DNA of 64,000 nt from NCBI GenBank assembly GCA_963575745.1, contig CAUYUJ010006335.1, positions 64,001 to 128,000 of the forward strand, given 5' to 3'. The position numbers were made by a program, and so were the translations under genes. Positions 10,094-19,608 of the stretch are shown piece after piece (the stretch's first letter is position 1; every line of letters begins with the position of its first letter). The notes beneath the pieces are model-generated. The model searched no databases, had not been told where the DNA came from, and saw nothing but the letters and a program-made list of their open reading frames with translations. Source of the DNA: Prorocentrum cordatum (taxonomy: Eukaryota > Sar > Dinophyceae > Prorocentrales > Prorocentraceae).

Positions 10094-11170
10094 ATGTCTC
10101 AGCAACACCCAGCAGGTGCGCCCTGTTGTAAGAAGAGTAAGGCTGTGGGTGAGGATGAGGATATGATTCAGGCAAGCAGTGAGGAGGAGGAGCAGTTCGG
10201 CGAATTTGATGACGGCAATCCTATGAAGCAACAGTTTGCTATGATGAAGGCTATGCTAGCTAAACAGAACACTCAGAAGAAAAGAATTTCACGGATTGAG
10301 CAGGATGTGAAACGGATCGACCAGCGTGGTGAGAAGAATGAGGCTGACATTGCTGCTATGCAGCAGCAGATCCGCTCGCTTCAGCAGAAGGGTCCACCCA
10401 GTGATGCAGGATCAGGGTCCACGGATGCTTGGAGTAACTATGCGGGCCCTGCGGGCTCCTCTGCTACGGCCACTGCTCCCAGGTATGGTAATCGTACGCC
10501 AATTCGCGAATGGAATCGAGTGCGGGAGGATTTTACACCGACCTTCATCCAACTCACAGGTTGGGCGCGAGGTGGAGTCGGCAATCTCAAGACTCGTTCA
10601 TCGGATATGCTCTCCTGGGATCATGCCCTGCCTGTCATTCGTAAATTTGTCCGTGGCACAGGAAAGATGACTGAGGAGCATTTCGACATGAGTAGGATCG
10701 AGCGGGAGCACAAAAATAAACCATATGGTCTTTATCGTATACGATTCTATGTTATAAGTGGCAAGTTGACGAACGATGAAATTTGGGAGATACGCAACTC
10801 TTGGGCCGTCGAGCTTGAGAATGACACGCACGACTTGAAGCAAGTCACTCCCATCCTGGCCAACAAGCGTCTCGGCGTATCCTGTGAACCAGCACCCTGG
10901 AAGCAGCCACATGTTTCTGCCGTGGGTCGTTGTCAAGCTATCTTTGCTACTCTCAGGAGTGGATCCCAGTGGCTGAAGGGTGAGATGGGTCCTCCTGTCA
11001 GCTATGTGTGGGGCTACCCTTCGGCCACGACGCCGAAGACGGATGGAGTATGCATTGCCGTGTTTGATCCTAACTTGGGGTGGAAGGTTGACGCCGAGCT
11101 GCTGCGTAAGGTCGATGACAAGTTGGATTGCGAGGTCTTTCTGGCCAAGCTCAACTTTCGTACCTGGTGA
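10094..11170 (+). CDS. LINE family B ORF1 protein
   Basis: The protein is 358 aa from the ATG at 10094 (MSQQHPAG). The frame is open further upstream, but only from a TTG at 10034. It has an acidic Glu/Asp-rich stretch at residues 20-40, a Met/Gln/Lys-rich probable coiled coil at 44-98 (MKQQFAMMKAML to MQQQIRSLQQ), a Gly/Ser/Ala linker, and a mixed globular C-terminal half of about 200 aa. I see no CCHC knuckle. By position it should be the RNA-binding, multimerising ORF1 product. The C-terminal fold is not recognised. The TGA stop at 11168-11170 lies in the same frame as ORF2. Confidence 0.65.
   Translation: MSQQHPAGAPCCKKSKAVGEDEDMIQASSEEEEQFGEFDDGNPMKQQFAMMKAMLAKQNTQKKRISRIEQDVKRIDQRGEKNEADIAAMQQQIRSLQQKGPPSDAGSGSTDAWSNYAGPAGSSATATAPRYGNRTPIREWNRVREDFTPTFIQLTGWARGGVGNLKTRSSDMLSWDHALPVIRKFVRGTGKMTEEHFDMSRIEREHKNKPYGLYRIRFYVISGKLTNDEIWEIRNSWAVELENDTHDLKQVTPILANKRLGVSCEPAPWKQPHVSAVGRCQAIFATLRSGSQWLKGEMGPPVSYVWGYPSATTPKTDGVCIAVFDPNLGWKVDAELLRKVDDKLDCEVFLAKLNFRTW
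11168..11170 (+). promoter_or_regulatory. In-frame UGA between ORF1 and ORF2 (candidate recoding site)
   Basis: ORF1 and ORF2 share one frame and are separated only by TGG-TGA-AGG. The only nearby AUG (11178, good context) is in another frame and stops within ten codons. Readthrough, re-initiation on a non-AUG codon, or a recent nonsense mutation would each explain this. Confidence 0.4.
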
Positions 11171-14100
11171 AGGTGCCATGGCGCCATCGTGGGCACGTAT
11201 AACGTGAGGCGCTGTGGCAGCATGAACAGCCACGACATGCTTGCTCAGATCAAGACCTCGAATTCGGAAGTTCTCGCTTTGCAGGAGTGCCAGTTCCTTG
11301 GAATAGGTAGGTGCTCTGAGCATGGTTTCACCTTAACTCTTTCTAATGATGGGAAGGCCGGGGTTCTCTACAAGAGGGTGTGGAGAGCCTCCATACGTGA
11401 ATGCATCAGGGGTAATCGTTATGTCATTCTCGTGTTTCAATCGTTGATTGTTGCCAGCTTGTACTTACCACATGCGCCGAAAAAAGGGGATCACAATATC
11501 TTATTCACACAAACATTGCAGTCGTTTCGAAAGGATTTGGATACGCTCCGAGTTAGGTTTCCCAAGGAAGGGTGGGACTTGTTCATCGGGATGGATGCTA
11601 ACGTTGAGCTTCTGCCTCACACGGTATTTGGAGATGTTGCTTTGACTGGTTCTGCAGTGCAGGGTGAGAGATTTGAAGAAGGGGACAATGCAGGAGGAGG
11701 TGGACGTGGAGGTTTCCAGCAGGGTAGGAGGAGGATGCAACAATACATGTGTGACGAGCTCTGTGAATGTATGTGGCATTATGATTTGGTTTTCTCGAAT
11801 TCTTTTGGGACCCGTCGTACGACCTGGAAGGCCAGGGAGGAGACGGAGGAGGAGGACAAGGTTCTTGATTACCTGTGTATTCCGAGCTCCTGGGAAAGGC
11901 CTCAGTGGGAGGTGTCGTGGTTAAGGCCAACACTCAGGGGCTCCGTGGACCCCAGAAAGACCCGCCTGTCGGACCATGCCCTGCTCACCTTGCTTGTCCC
12001 CGAATCGGCCGCTCCGACTCGACGTTGGAGAACGAAGCCACGACAAACGTTCACTCATTGGTGCTGCGACGAAGCCTCGGAATTGCAAGTTTCGGCTAAC
12101 CTTGATCGTCGTTTGCATGCTGCAGCTCGTTACCCATCTGGTCTCTGCCCGGATGAATTGGCTCCTGTTATCTTGAATGCATGTACACAGGACAAGGAGT
12201 CATACACCAATGTCCCAAAGAAAATGCAGATCCCCAAAAAGACAGATCGTCATAAGGAACTTGATGATGAATATCGCCGACTGCGTCGTGAAGGAGGGGA
12301 GGAGGAGGAGCTCATCAGGGTTAAGAAAGAGAGAAGGAAGGAGATGCGTGCACACACTCGTCGTCGACTCGAATACGATCATCGTGACGGGAAGCTCGCT
12401 CGGACGGTGGTGGACAAATTGAGTTATGACGATGTGCTCACGGAGGATAGGGAGTTGTGGGAGAAGGCGCTCTATGCTCACGGGTTCGCCAAGTACCACT
12501 GTGCTGCGCAAGGGATACGTAACGTGGAGTGTATCGAGGAGAGGAGGAGGAGGAGGTTGCAGGACACGAACACAGTGGACGTCTCCCCCATTTCCATGTC
12601 CGTATTGTTACAGGCACGATCACGCTTAAAGTGTGGTAAGGCGGTGGGTAAGGACGGAGTTTCTCCTTCTATGTTGAAACGTATCACGTGGGTAGGTTTG
12701 CGTCATATTCTTCGGTTATTCCAAGACCTGTATCTTCAACGGTATCCTACTCCTCGGATTTGGTCTGAGTTGCTTGTGGTGTTGATGCCGAAAGCTAAAG
12801 ATATCACTAAGTTGTCTGATACTCGTGCTCTCGTCTTACTTAGCAGCCTAAGCAAATGGTATACTTCATGTTTGGTTGAGATTGCTGAAGGTTATCTGAA
12901 AAGGGTCCCACAATATCTACATAACTACGGATTTTGCAAGGGAAGGCGCACGCACGAGATCACTGCCATGCTTAAGCATGCCACCACACACGCTCTGGAG
13001 TGGGGGAAAGATGAGACCCTGCACCTCGCGTCATTAGATGTGCAGACTGCCTTTGATAACGTCACGGTTGAGAAGGCCAGTCGGGCCTTGGATGCCATCC
13101 CTGGGTTCCCCAATGACCTTGCGTTGGCGCTACTCGCTCCCAGTATCCTGGACACAGCGGACTTTACCTTTCAGGACTCCACGGCGACGGGTATTCCCTG
13201 GGATGCATGTGTACGTACTGGTAGTGTGGAGGCCCCCTTCCTGTGGAAGTGTGTGACACTACTGATGTGGGATAGGATTGTACTGAATTGGGAGGAGGAG
13301 AAGTTGGGGTACGATTTGGGGGTGGAGGCTGGTGGGAGGTATCTTACTCATGCGCTCTGGGCCGATAACATTTTGCTTTTCTCGAAATCAAAGACTGAGC
13401 TCACACGTATGGTGGGGGACTTCTCGGCTCAGCTGTATACGCACGGTTTCAGATGGAAAGATTCCTCACTACACTATCTTGCCTTTGGGGAGGACTCTGA
13501 AGGCGCCTCGACGGGGAACCTCGTTGTCCAGGTGAACGATCTCGGTACCCTGTGTCTTCCGCGATGCTCTGAAATGGAGTGCCTGGGTTGCCTGGTCACG
13601 ACCAAGACTGACAAACACCATGATGTGGCTTGGAAATTGGCTCGGGGTTGGAAGCGATTTAACCAGTTCCGCAAGTTTTATACGAATCGTGCTGTACCCT
13701 TCCAGAAGAAAATCAAGCATTATGAATCTAGGTTGCGTAGTTTTGTACTTTTCGGTGTTGAAGGCATGCCAGCGGACCACCACACTTTGAAACAGTTGCA
13801 CACGTGGGAAGGTAAAATATTGTGTTCTATGGTACGCCGCCCGAAACCTGCCGACATGGATTGGAGTATATACTTATGCAACTTGTACAAACGTGGGCGG
13901 CGTATGCTCCTGGAATTGGGACGGCCGTCTCTTGTGCAGCTATTCTTGTTTCGTCAGTGGCAGTGGGCTCAGGACTGTACGTTTACTGTGAAACGCCTGA
14001 ACCCAACACCCGCACAGATTCCTCCAGGTACTTTTGATTCTTCAGGCAAGCCTGGCCCCAACGTCTTTGCTGCGTGTGAGCCACCGCCGGCCAAGAGACA

Positions 14101-15349
14101 ACGTCAGGATGAACCCATGTATGTGCTACCAAGTATTGCGTGCTCGACATCAATGGGATGTCATCCTGACGTGTGTGAGACGATGCATGCTGTTGATTCC
14201 TTTGAGCTCCCTGGTTCTCAGACACAATTACCCGCGCATCGGCGCAATCTGATTTCCCAGATGCATAAGCGTGCAAAGACATTCCATCCATCTCAGGATT
14301 CTCTGTCGCAAAAGCGTTCCTCTGTTGAGTTGCCGTCGCAGGAAATCGCTGCAAACAAGCGGCGACGGGTGGCTCCACCTCAGCATCGTAGTACAGGGGA
14401 CTCGCATATGCAGGCTAGAGAATGTATTTTTGCATGGTCGGGGGAGTGGACTGACCGACGGCAGGCCTTCATTGCATCGCTGCCTTGGAAAGAACGCCCA
14501 TTAATGACGCGTCGGCATGAGGGGGGGAGACCACTGGCGTTGAGAAACTTCCATTACATTTTCGAGTTGGTATCAGGGAAGGATTGGTATCACACGTTAT
14601 CCTTTTCACGTCAGGGATGGAAAGAATTTCTGAAGCGGGCACTGGATGTTACTAACATGGAGGAGGCGTGGGGGTACTGTTACTTTAAACATGCACAACC
14701 TGCGGGATATGCTAGGGAGGAGGAGGAGAGGGAGAAGACGGAGGAGCAGCAAAGGAAGGAGGACGAGAAGATGGAGAAACGACTTGCGTACATTAATGAA
14801 CATGCATCGGAGTGGAATGCGGAGCCTCGGGACTCGATACCGATGGAATTGATTGGGGACTCCGCCACAGGGGTGAATTGGATTAACGGTCTCTGGGCAA
14901 CATCCAATATTATCTACAAGCACATTCTTGGCGACATTCAAAATAGGCTGGAGCATATCTCTGTGTTGTATGGTATGAGGCCTCCGAGTTGGGGCCACAA
15001 TATGTTCAGGTGGATCTATCGAGAAGGAAACGAAAGAGCTGACAGGCTGACATGGTTGGCCAGAACCAAAAATAGTTACGTTACGTTCCATACCTCACTT
15101 ATTGAACATGCGAGTAAAACAAAACTAGACGGCCTCCGTGGATTCTTCGACGGAGGTCGCTCTGTGGAGGGATGTGCTGCAGGATGGTGTATAGATTTGT
15201 GTGTACACGGGACGTGGCAGTTGGTGGCGGAGGAAGCTGTCTCGCTTGATGCCTCTGCTTCTGTCATGTTTTGTGAGATGATTGCAGCACAACGGCTCTG
15301 TATGGCCGTGGAGCACATTTTGGGTAGCATCTTTCATCCAAGCAGCTGA
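11171..15349 (+). CDS. LINE family B ORF2: APE endonuclease, reverse transcriptase, permuted RNase H
   Basis: This enzyme should nick target DNA, prime cDNA synthesis from the nick and degrade the RNA template. The frame is open from 11171. Numbering starts at the GTG of 11189, and no AUG precedes the first catalytic motif. APE domain about 1-270: TYN (N5), QE (E33), Y92, GMDAN (D136, N138), TTW, LDY and SDH (D262, H263). RT about 480-830: GKAVGKDG, LMPKAKD, GFCKGRRT, LASLDVQTAFD (D617), RTGSVEAPF, HALWADN (D726, N727), GFRWKDSS and ECLGCLV. A basic linker follows. RNase H: GDS (D1224), NERAD (D1285), FFDGG (D1321) and FCEMIAAQ (E1363), an order permuted relative to canonical RNase H. Translation probably needs UGA readthrough or re-initiation after ORF1. 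Confidence 0.88.
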   Translation, partial: RCHGAIVGTYNVRRCGSMNSHDMLAQIKTSNSEVLALQECQFLGIGRCSEHGFTLTLSNDGKAGVLYKRVWRASIRECIRGNRYVILVFQSLIVASLYLPHAPKKGDHNILFTQTLQSFRKDLDTLRVRFPKEGWDLFIGMDANVELLPHTVFGDVALTGSAVQGERFEEGDNAGGGGRGGFQQGRRRMQQYMCDELCECMWHYDLVFSNSFGTRRTTWKAREETEEEDKVLDYLCIPSSWERPQWEVSWLRPTLRGSVDPRKTRLSDHALLTLLVPESAAPTRRWRTKPRQTFTHWCCDEASELQVSANLDRRLHAAARYPSGLCPDELAPVILNACTQDKESYTNVPKKMQIPKKTDRHKELDDEYRRLRREGGEEEELIRVKKERRKEMRAHTRRRLEYDHRDGKLARTVVDKLSYDDVLTEDRELWEKALYAHGFAKYHCAAQGIRNVECIEERRRRRLQDTNTVDVSPISMSVLLQARSRLKCGKAVGKDGVSPSMLKRITWVGLRHILRLFQDLYLQRYPTPRIWSELLVVLMPKAKDITKLSDTRALVLLSSLSKWYTSCLVEIAEGYLKRVPQYLHNYGFCKGRRTHEITAMLKHATTHALEWGKDETLHLASLDVQTAFDNVTVEKASRALDAIPGFPNDLALALLAPSILDTADFTFQDSTATGIPWDACVRTGSVEAPFLWKCVTLLMWDRIVLNWEEEKLGYDLGVEAGGRYLTHALWADNILLFSKSKTELTRMVGDFSAQLYTHGFRWKDSSLHYLAFGEDSEGASTGNLVVQVNDLGTLCLPRCSEMECLGCLVTTKTDKHHDVAWKLARGWKRFNQFRKFYTNRAVPFQKKIKHYESRLRSFVLFGVEGMPADHHTLKQLHTWEGKILCSMVRRPKPADMDWSIYLCNLYKRGRRMLLELGRPSLVQLFLFRQWQWAQDCTFTVKRLNPTPAQIPPGTFDSSGKPGPNVFAACEPPPAKRQRQDEPMYVLPSIACSTSMGCHPDVCETMHAVDSFELPGSQTQLPAHRRNLISQMHKRAKTFHPSQDSLSQKRSSVELPSQEIAANKRRRVAPPQHRSTGDSHMQARECIFAWSGEWTDRRQAFIASLPWKERPLMTRRHEGGRPLALRNFHYIFELVSGKDWYHTLSFSRQGWKEFLKRALDVTNMEEAWGYCYFKHAQPAGYAREEEEREKTEEQQRKEDEKMEKRLAYINEHASEWNAEPRDSIPMELIGDSATGVNWINGLWATSNIIYKHILGDIQNRLEHISVLYGMRPPSWGHNMFRWIYREGNERADRLTWLARTKNSYVTFHTSLIEHASKTKLDGLRGFFDGGRSVEGCAAGWCIDLCVHGTWQLVAEEAVSLDASASVMFCEMIAAQRLCMAVEHILGSIFHPSS

Positions 15350-15573
15350 CTCATTTCATCTTGCTTGGAGCTCTCCAACACCTTTACATTTTCACATGTT
15401 GTATTGCATCCTTTTCCTTGTTCCTGCATCCTATTCCGTTGCCTATGCCTCAGTGGCTCGGCAGTGTGATGATAAGAGTTGCCCTCTCCAGCTACCCTGT
15501 GCTCCGTTTGGGAGTCTTAGGGCTCAGCTGTCACAGCTGTCCGCGCCCTGACTCAAACTCAAACTCAAAAACC
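15350..15573 (+). other. LINE B 3' UTR and tail
   Basis: About 220 bp from the ORF2 stop to a tail with three CTCAAA-type units and then AACC. The duplicate copy (18727-18944) has one unit fewer, a microsatellite-like difference. Confidence 0.7.
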
Positions 15574-15584
15574 AAAGTCCCACA

Positions 15585-18500
15585 CAATGTCCCAAAGAAA
15601 ATGCAGATCCCCAAAAAGACAGATCGTCATAAGGAACTTGATGATGAATATCGCCGACTGCGTCGTGAAGGAGGGGAGGAGGAGGAGCTCATCAGGGTTA
15701 AGAAAGAGAGAAGGAAGGAGATGCGTGCACACACTCGTCGTCGACTCGAATACGATCATCGTGACGGGAAGCTCGCTCGGACGGTGGTGGACAAATTGAG
15801 TTATGACGATGTGCTCACGGAGGATAGGGAGTTGTGGGAGAAGGCGCTCTATGCTCACGGGTTCGCCAAGTACCACTGTGCTGCGCAAGGGATACGTAAC
15901 GTGGAGTGTATCGAGGAGAGGAGGAGGAGGAGGTTGCAGGACACGAACACAGTGGACGTCTCCCCCATTTCCATGTCCGTATTGTTACAGGCACGATCAC
16001 GCTTAAAGTGTGGTAAGGCGGTGGGTAAGGACGGAGTTTCTCCTTCTATGTTGAAACGTATCACGTGGGTAGGTTTGCGTCATATTCTTCGGTTATTCCA
16101 AGACCTGTATCTTCAACGGTATCCTACTCCTCGGATTTGGTCTGAGTTGCTTGTGGTGTTGATGCCGAAAGCTAAAGATATCACTAAGTTGTCTGATACT
16201 CGTGCTCTCGTCTTACTTAGCAGCCTAAGCAAATGGTATACTTCATGTTTGGTTGAGATTGCTGAAGGTTATCTGAAAAGGGTCCCACAATATCTACATA
16301 ACTACGGATTTTGCAAGGGAAGGCGCACGCACGAGATCACTGCCATGCTTAAGCATGCCACCACACACGCTCTGGAGTGGGGGAAAGATGAGACCCTGCA
16401 CCTCGCGTCATTAGATGTGCAGACTGCCTTTGATAACGTCACGGTTGAGAAGGCCAGTCGGGCCTTGGATGCCATCCCTGGGTTCCCCAATGACCTTGCG
16501 TTGGCGCTACTCGCTCCCAGTATCCTGGACACAGCGGACTTTACCTTTCAGGACTCCACGGCGACGGGTATTCCCTGGGATGCATGTGTACGTACTGGTA
16601 GTGTGGAGGCCCCCTTCCTGTGGAAGTGTGTGACACTACTGATGTGGGATAGGATTGTACTGAATTGGGAGGAGGAGAAGTTGGGGTACGATTTGGGGGT
16701 GGAGGCTGGTGGGAGGTATCTTACTCATGCGCTCTGGGCCGATAACATTTTGCTTTTCTCGAAATCAAAGACTGAGCTCACACGTATGGTGGGGGACTTC
16801 TCGGCTCAGCTGTATACGCACGGTTTCAGATGGAAAGATTCCTCACTACACTATCTTGCCTTTGGGGAGGACTCTGAAGGCGCCTCGACGGGGAACCTCG
16901 TTGTCCAGGTGAACGATCTCGGTACCCTGTGTCTTCCGCGATGCTCTGAAATGGAGTGCCTGGGTTGCCTGGTCACGACCAAGACTGACAAACACCATGA
17001 TGTGGCTTGGAAATTGGCTCGGGGTTGGAAGCGATTTAACCAGTTCCGCAAGTTTTATACGAATCGTGCTGTACCCTTCCAGAAGAAAATCAAGCATTAT
17101 GAATCTAGGTTGCGTAGTTTTGTACTTTTCGGTGTTGAAGGCATGCCAGCGGACCACCACACTTTGAAACAGTTGCACACGTGGGAAGGTAAAATATTGT
17201 GTTCTATGGTACGCCGCCCGAAACCTGCCGACATGGATTGGAGTATATACTTATGCAACTTGTACAAACGTGGGCGGCGTATGCTCCTGGAATTGGGACG
17301 GCCGTCTCTTGTGCAGCTATTCTTGTTTCGTCAGTGGCAGTGGGCTCAGGACTGTACGTTTACTGTGAAACGCCTGAACCCAACACCCGCACAGATTCCT
17401 CCAGGTACTTTTGATTCTTCAGGCAAGCCTGGCCCCAACGTCTTTGCTGCGTGTGAGCCACCGCCGGCCAAGAGACAACGTCAGGATGAACCCATGTATG
17501 TGCTACCAAGTATTGCGTGCTCGACATCAATGGGATGTCATCCTGACGTGTGTGAGACGATGCATGCTGTTGATTCCTTTGAGCTCCCTGGTTCTCAGAC
17601 ACAATTACCCGCGCATCGGCGCAATCTGATTTCCCAGATGCATAAGCGTGCAAAGACATTCCATCCATCTCAGGATTCTCTGTCGCAAAAGCGTTCCTCT
17701 GTTGAGTTGCCGTCGCAGGAAATCGCTGCAAACAAGCGGCGACGGGTGGCTCCACCTCAGCATCGTAGTACAGGGGACTCGCATATGCAGGCTAGAGAAT
17801 GTATTTTTGCATGGTCGGGGGAGTGGACTGACCGACGGCAGGCCTTCATTGCATCGCTGCCTTGGAAAGAACGCCCATTAATGACGCGTCGGCATGAGGG
17901 GGGGAGACCACTGGCGTTGAGAAACTTCCATTACATTTTCGAGTTGGTATCAGGGAAGGATTGGTATCACACGTTATCCTTTTCACGTCAGGGATGGAAA
18001 GAATTTCTGAAGCGGGCACTGGATGTTACTAACATGGAGGAGGCGTGGGGGTACTGTTACTTTAAACATGCACAACCTGCGGGATATGCTAGGGAGGAGG
18101 AGGAGAGGGAGAAGACGGAGGAGCAGCAAAGGAAGGAGGACGAGAAGATGGAGAAACGACTTGCGTACATTAATGAACATGCATCGGAGTGGAATGCGGA
18201 GCCTCGGGACTCGATACCGATGGAATTGATTGGGGACTCCGCCACAGGGGTGAATTGGATTAACGGTCTCTGGGCAACATCCAATATTATCTACAAGCAC
18301 ATTCTTGGCGACATTCAAAATAGGCTGGAGCATATCTCTGTGTTGTATGGTATGAGGCCTCCGAGTTGGGGCCACAATATGTTCAAGTGGATCTATCGAG
18401 AAGGAAACGAAAGAGCTGACAGGCTGACATGGTTGGCCAGAACCAAAAATAGTTACGTTACGTTCCATACCTCACTTATTGAACATGCGAGTAAAACAAA

Positions 18501-18726
18501 ACTAGACGGCCTCCGTGGATTCTTCGACGGAGGTCGCTCTGTGGAGGGATGTGCTGCAGGATGGTGTATAGATTTGTGTGTACACGGGACGTGGCAGTTG
18601 GTGGCGGAGGAAGCTGTCTCGCTTGATGCCTCTGCTTCTGTCATGTTTTGTGAGATGATTGCAGCACAACGGCTCTGTATGGCCGTGGAGCACATTTTGG
18701 GTAGCATCTTTCATCCAAGCAGCTGA
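15585..18726 (+). pseudogene. LINE B ORF2, N-terminally truncated
   Basis: It lacks ORF1 and the whole APE domain and starts in the linker at the PKKMQIPKK motif. RT (ALWADN at 16738-16755) and the permuted RNase H are intact and open to the stop at 18724-18726. The frame also runs open backwards through the preceding 3' UTR to 15361, but that start (TTG) is not credible. Confidence 0.8.
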
Positions 18727-18940
18727 CTCATTTCATCTTGCTTGGAGCTCTCCAACACCTTTACATTTTCACATGTTGTATTGCATCCTTTTCCTTGTTC
18801 CTGCATCCTATTCCGTTGCCTATGCCTCAGTGGCTCGGCAGTGTGATGATAAGAGTTGCCCTCTCCAGCTACCCTGTGCTCCGTTTGGGAGTCTTAGGGC
18901 TCAGCTGTCACAGCTGTCCGCGCCCTGACTCAAACTCAAA
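15585..18940 (+). mobile_element. LINE family B, 5'-truncated second copy (head-to-tail)
   Basis: It repeats 12208 onward at a constant offset of 3377 bp. The only differences I noticed are G at 15009 versus A at 18386 (Arg to Lys) and one CTCAAA unit. Its 5' junction follows AACC at 15570-15573 with about 11 filler bases that echo GTCCCA from the element itself. That fits a truncated target-primed insertion into the site regenerated by copy 1. A segmental duplication is the alternative. Confidence 0.8.
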
Positions 18941-18965
18941 AACCAGGTTGACGGTTTACCGCCGG
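18941..18965 (+). repeat. 3' half of target stem-loop, split by LINE B
   Basis: AACCAGG, then the arm TTACCGCCGG at 18956-18965, and then the usual TTCCCAGTTGGCCGACCC continuation. Confidence 0.8.
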
Positions 18966-19570
18966 TTCCCAGTTGGCCGACCCAGCCTCAAGAGACAAAG
19001 TGGTGACTTTGGGTGGGTTTTGCTAAGATTTGAAAGATATTTGACAATTGATTTGGAGAACGGGTATTTTTCCCACGTGCCGTGGGTTATGCCGCGTCTG
19101 CCAGTTGAATTCTCAGGTCCGTAGCTGCAATATTACGATCAAAAGATTTGAGGGAACCGACTTTGATGAAAACCGAAAAATCGTATTTTTTTGAATTTTT
19201 CGGCTCTCGCTTCGGACGCTTCCTTCATGTGTTCCGAGGCGCTGTGCAAGAAAAGAGCTCTACGAGGTGCCCGGCGTTAACCTGGTTGACGGTTTACCGC
19301 CGGTTCCCAGTTTGACAATTAATTTCGAGAGCGGGTATTTTTCCCACGTGTAGTGGGTTATGCCGCGTTTGTCAGTTAAATTCAGGTCTGTAGGTGCTAT
19401 CAAAAGACTTGCTGGAACCGACTTTGTATGAAAACCAAAAAATGTTGTTTCGAGTTTTTCTGCTCTCGCTGCAGAAGCTTCCTTCATGTGTTCCGAGGAG
19501 CGCTGTGCAACAAAAGAGCTCTACGAGGTGCCCGGCGGTAGCCTGGTTGACGGTTTACCGCCGGTTCCCA
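18966..19570 (+). repeat. Type I repeat units (about 340 and 260 bp)
   Basis: Two units end at stem-loops 19271-19303 (CCGGCGTTAA, one mismatch) and 19532-19564 (CCGGCGGTAG, end pair lost). Both contain TTTTTCCCACGTG, GTGGGTTATGCCGCG and AAAAGAGCTCTACGAGG. Confidence 0.7.
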
Positions 19571-19608
19571 GTTGCTCTCTGCTCCCCGGTTTTTGGACGC
19601 TACCAAGT

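Larger units (their letters stand above)
9604..15573 (+). mobile_element. LINE family B, apparently full length
   Basis: This non-LTR retrotransposon of about 6 kb has a repeat-bearing 5' UTR, ORF1, ORF2 (APE, RT, permuted RNase H) and a short 3' UTR ending in (CTCAAA)3-like repeats and AACC. It lies inside a stem-loop at the same point as the family A elements. A truncated copy of itself follows directly, inserted at the AACC regenerated at its 3' end. ORF2 is uninterrupted for over 4 kb, which suggests recent activity. The only coding irregularity is the UGA between ORF1 and ORF2. Confidence 0.88.

Noticed and set aside
15361-15584. N-terminal extension of the second ORF2 copy
   Set aside because: It is the 3' UTR of the first copy read in frame by chance, starting at TTG.
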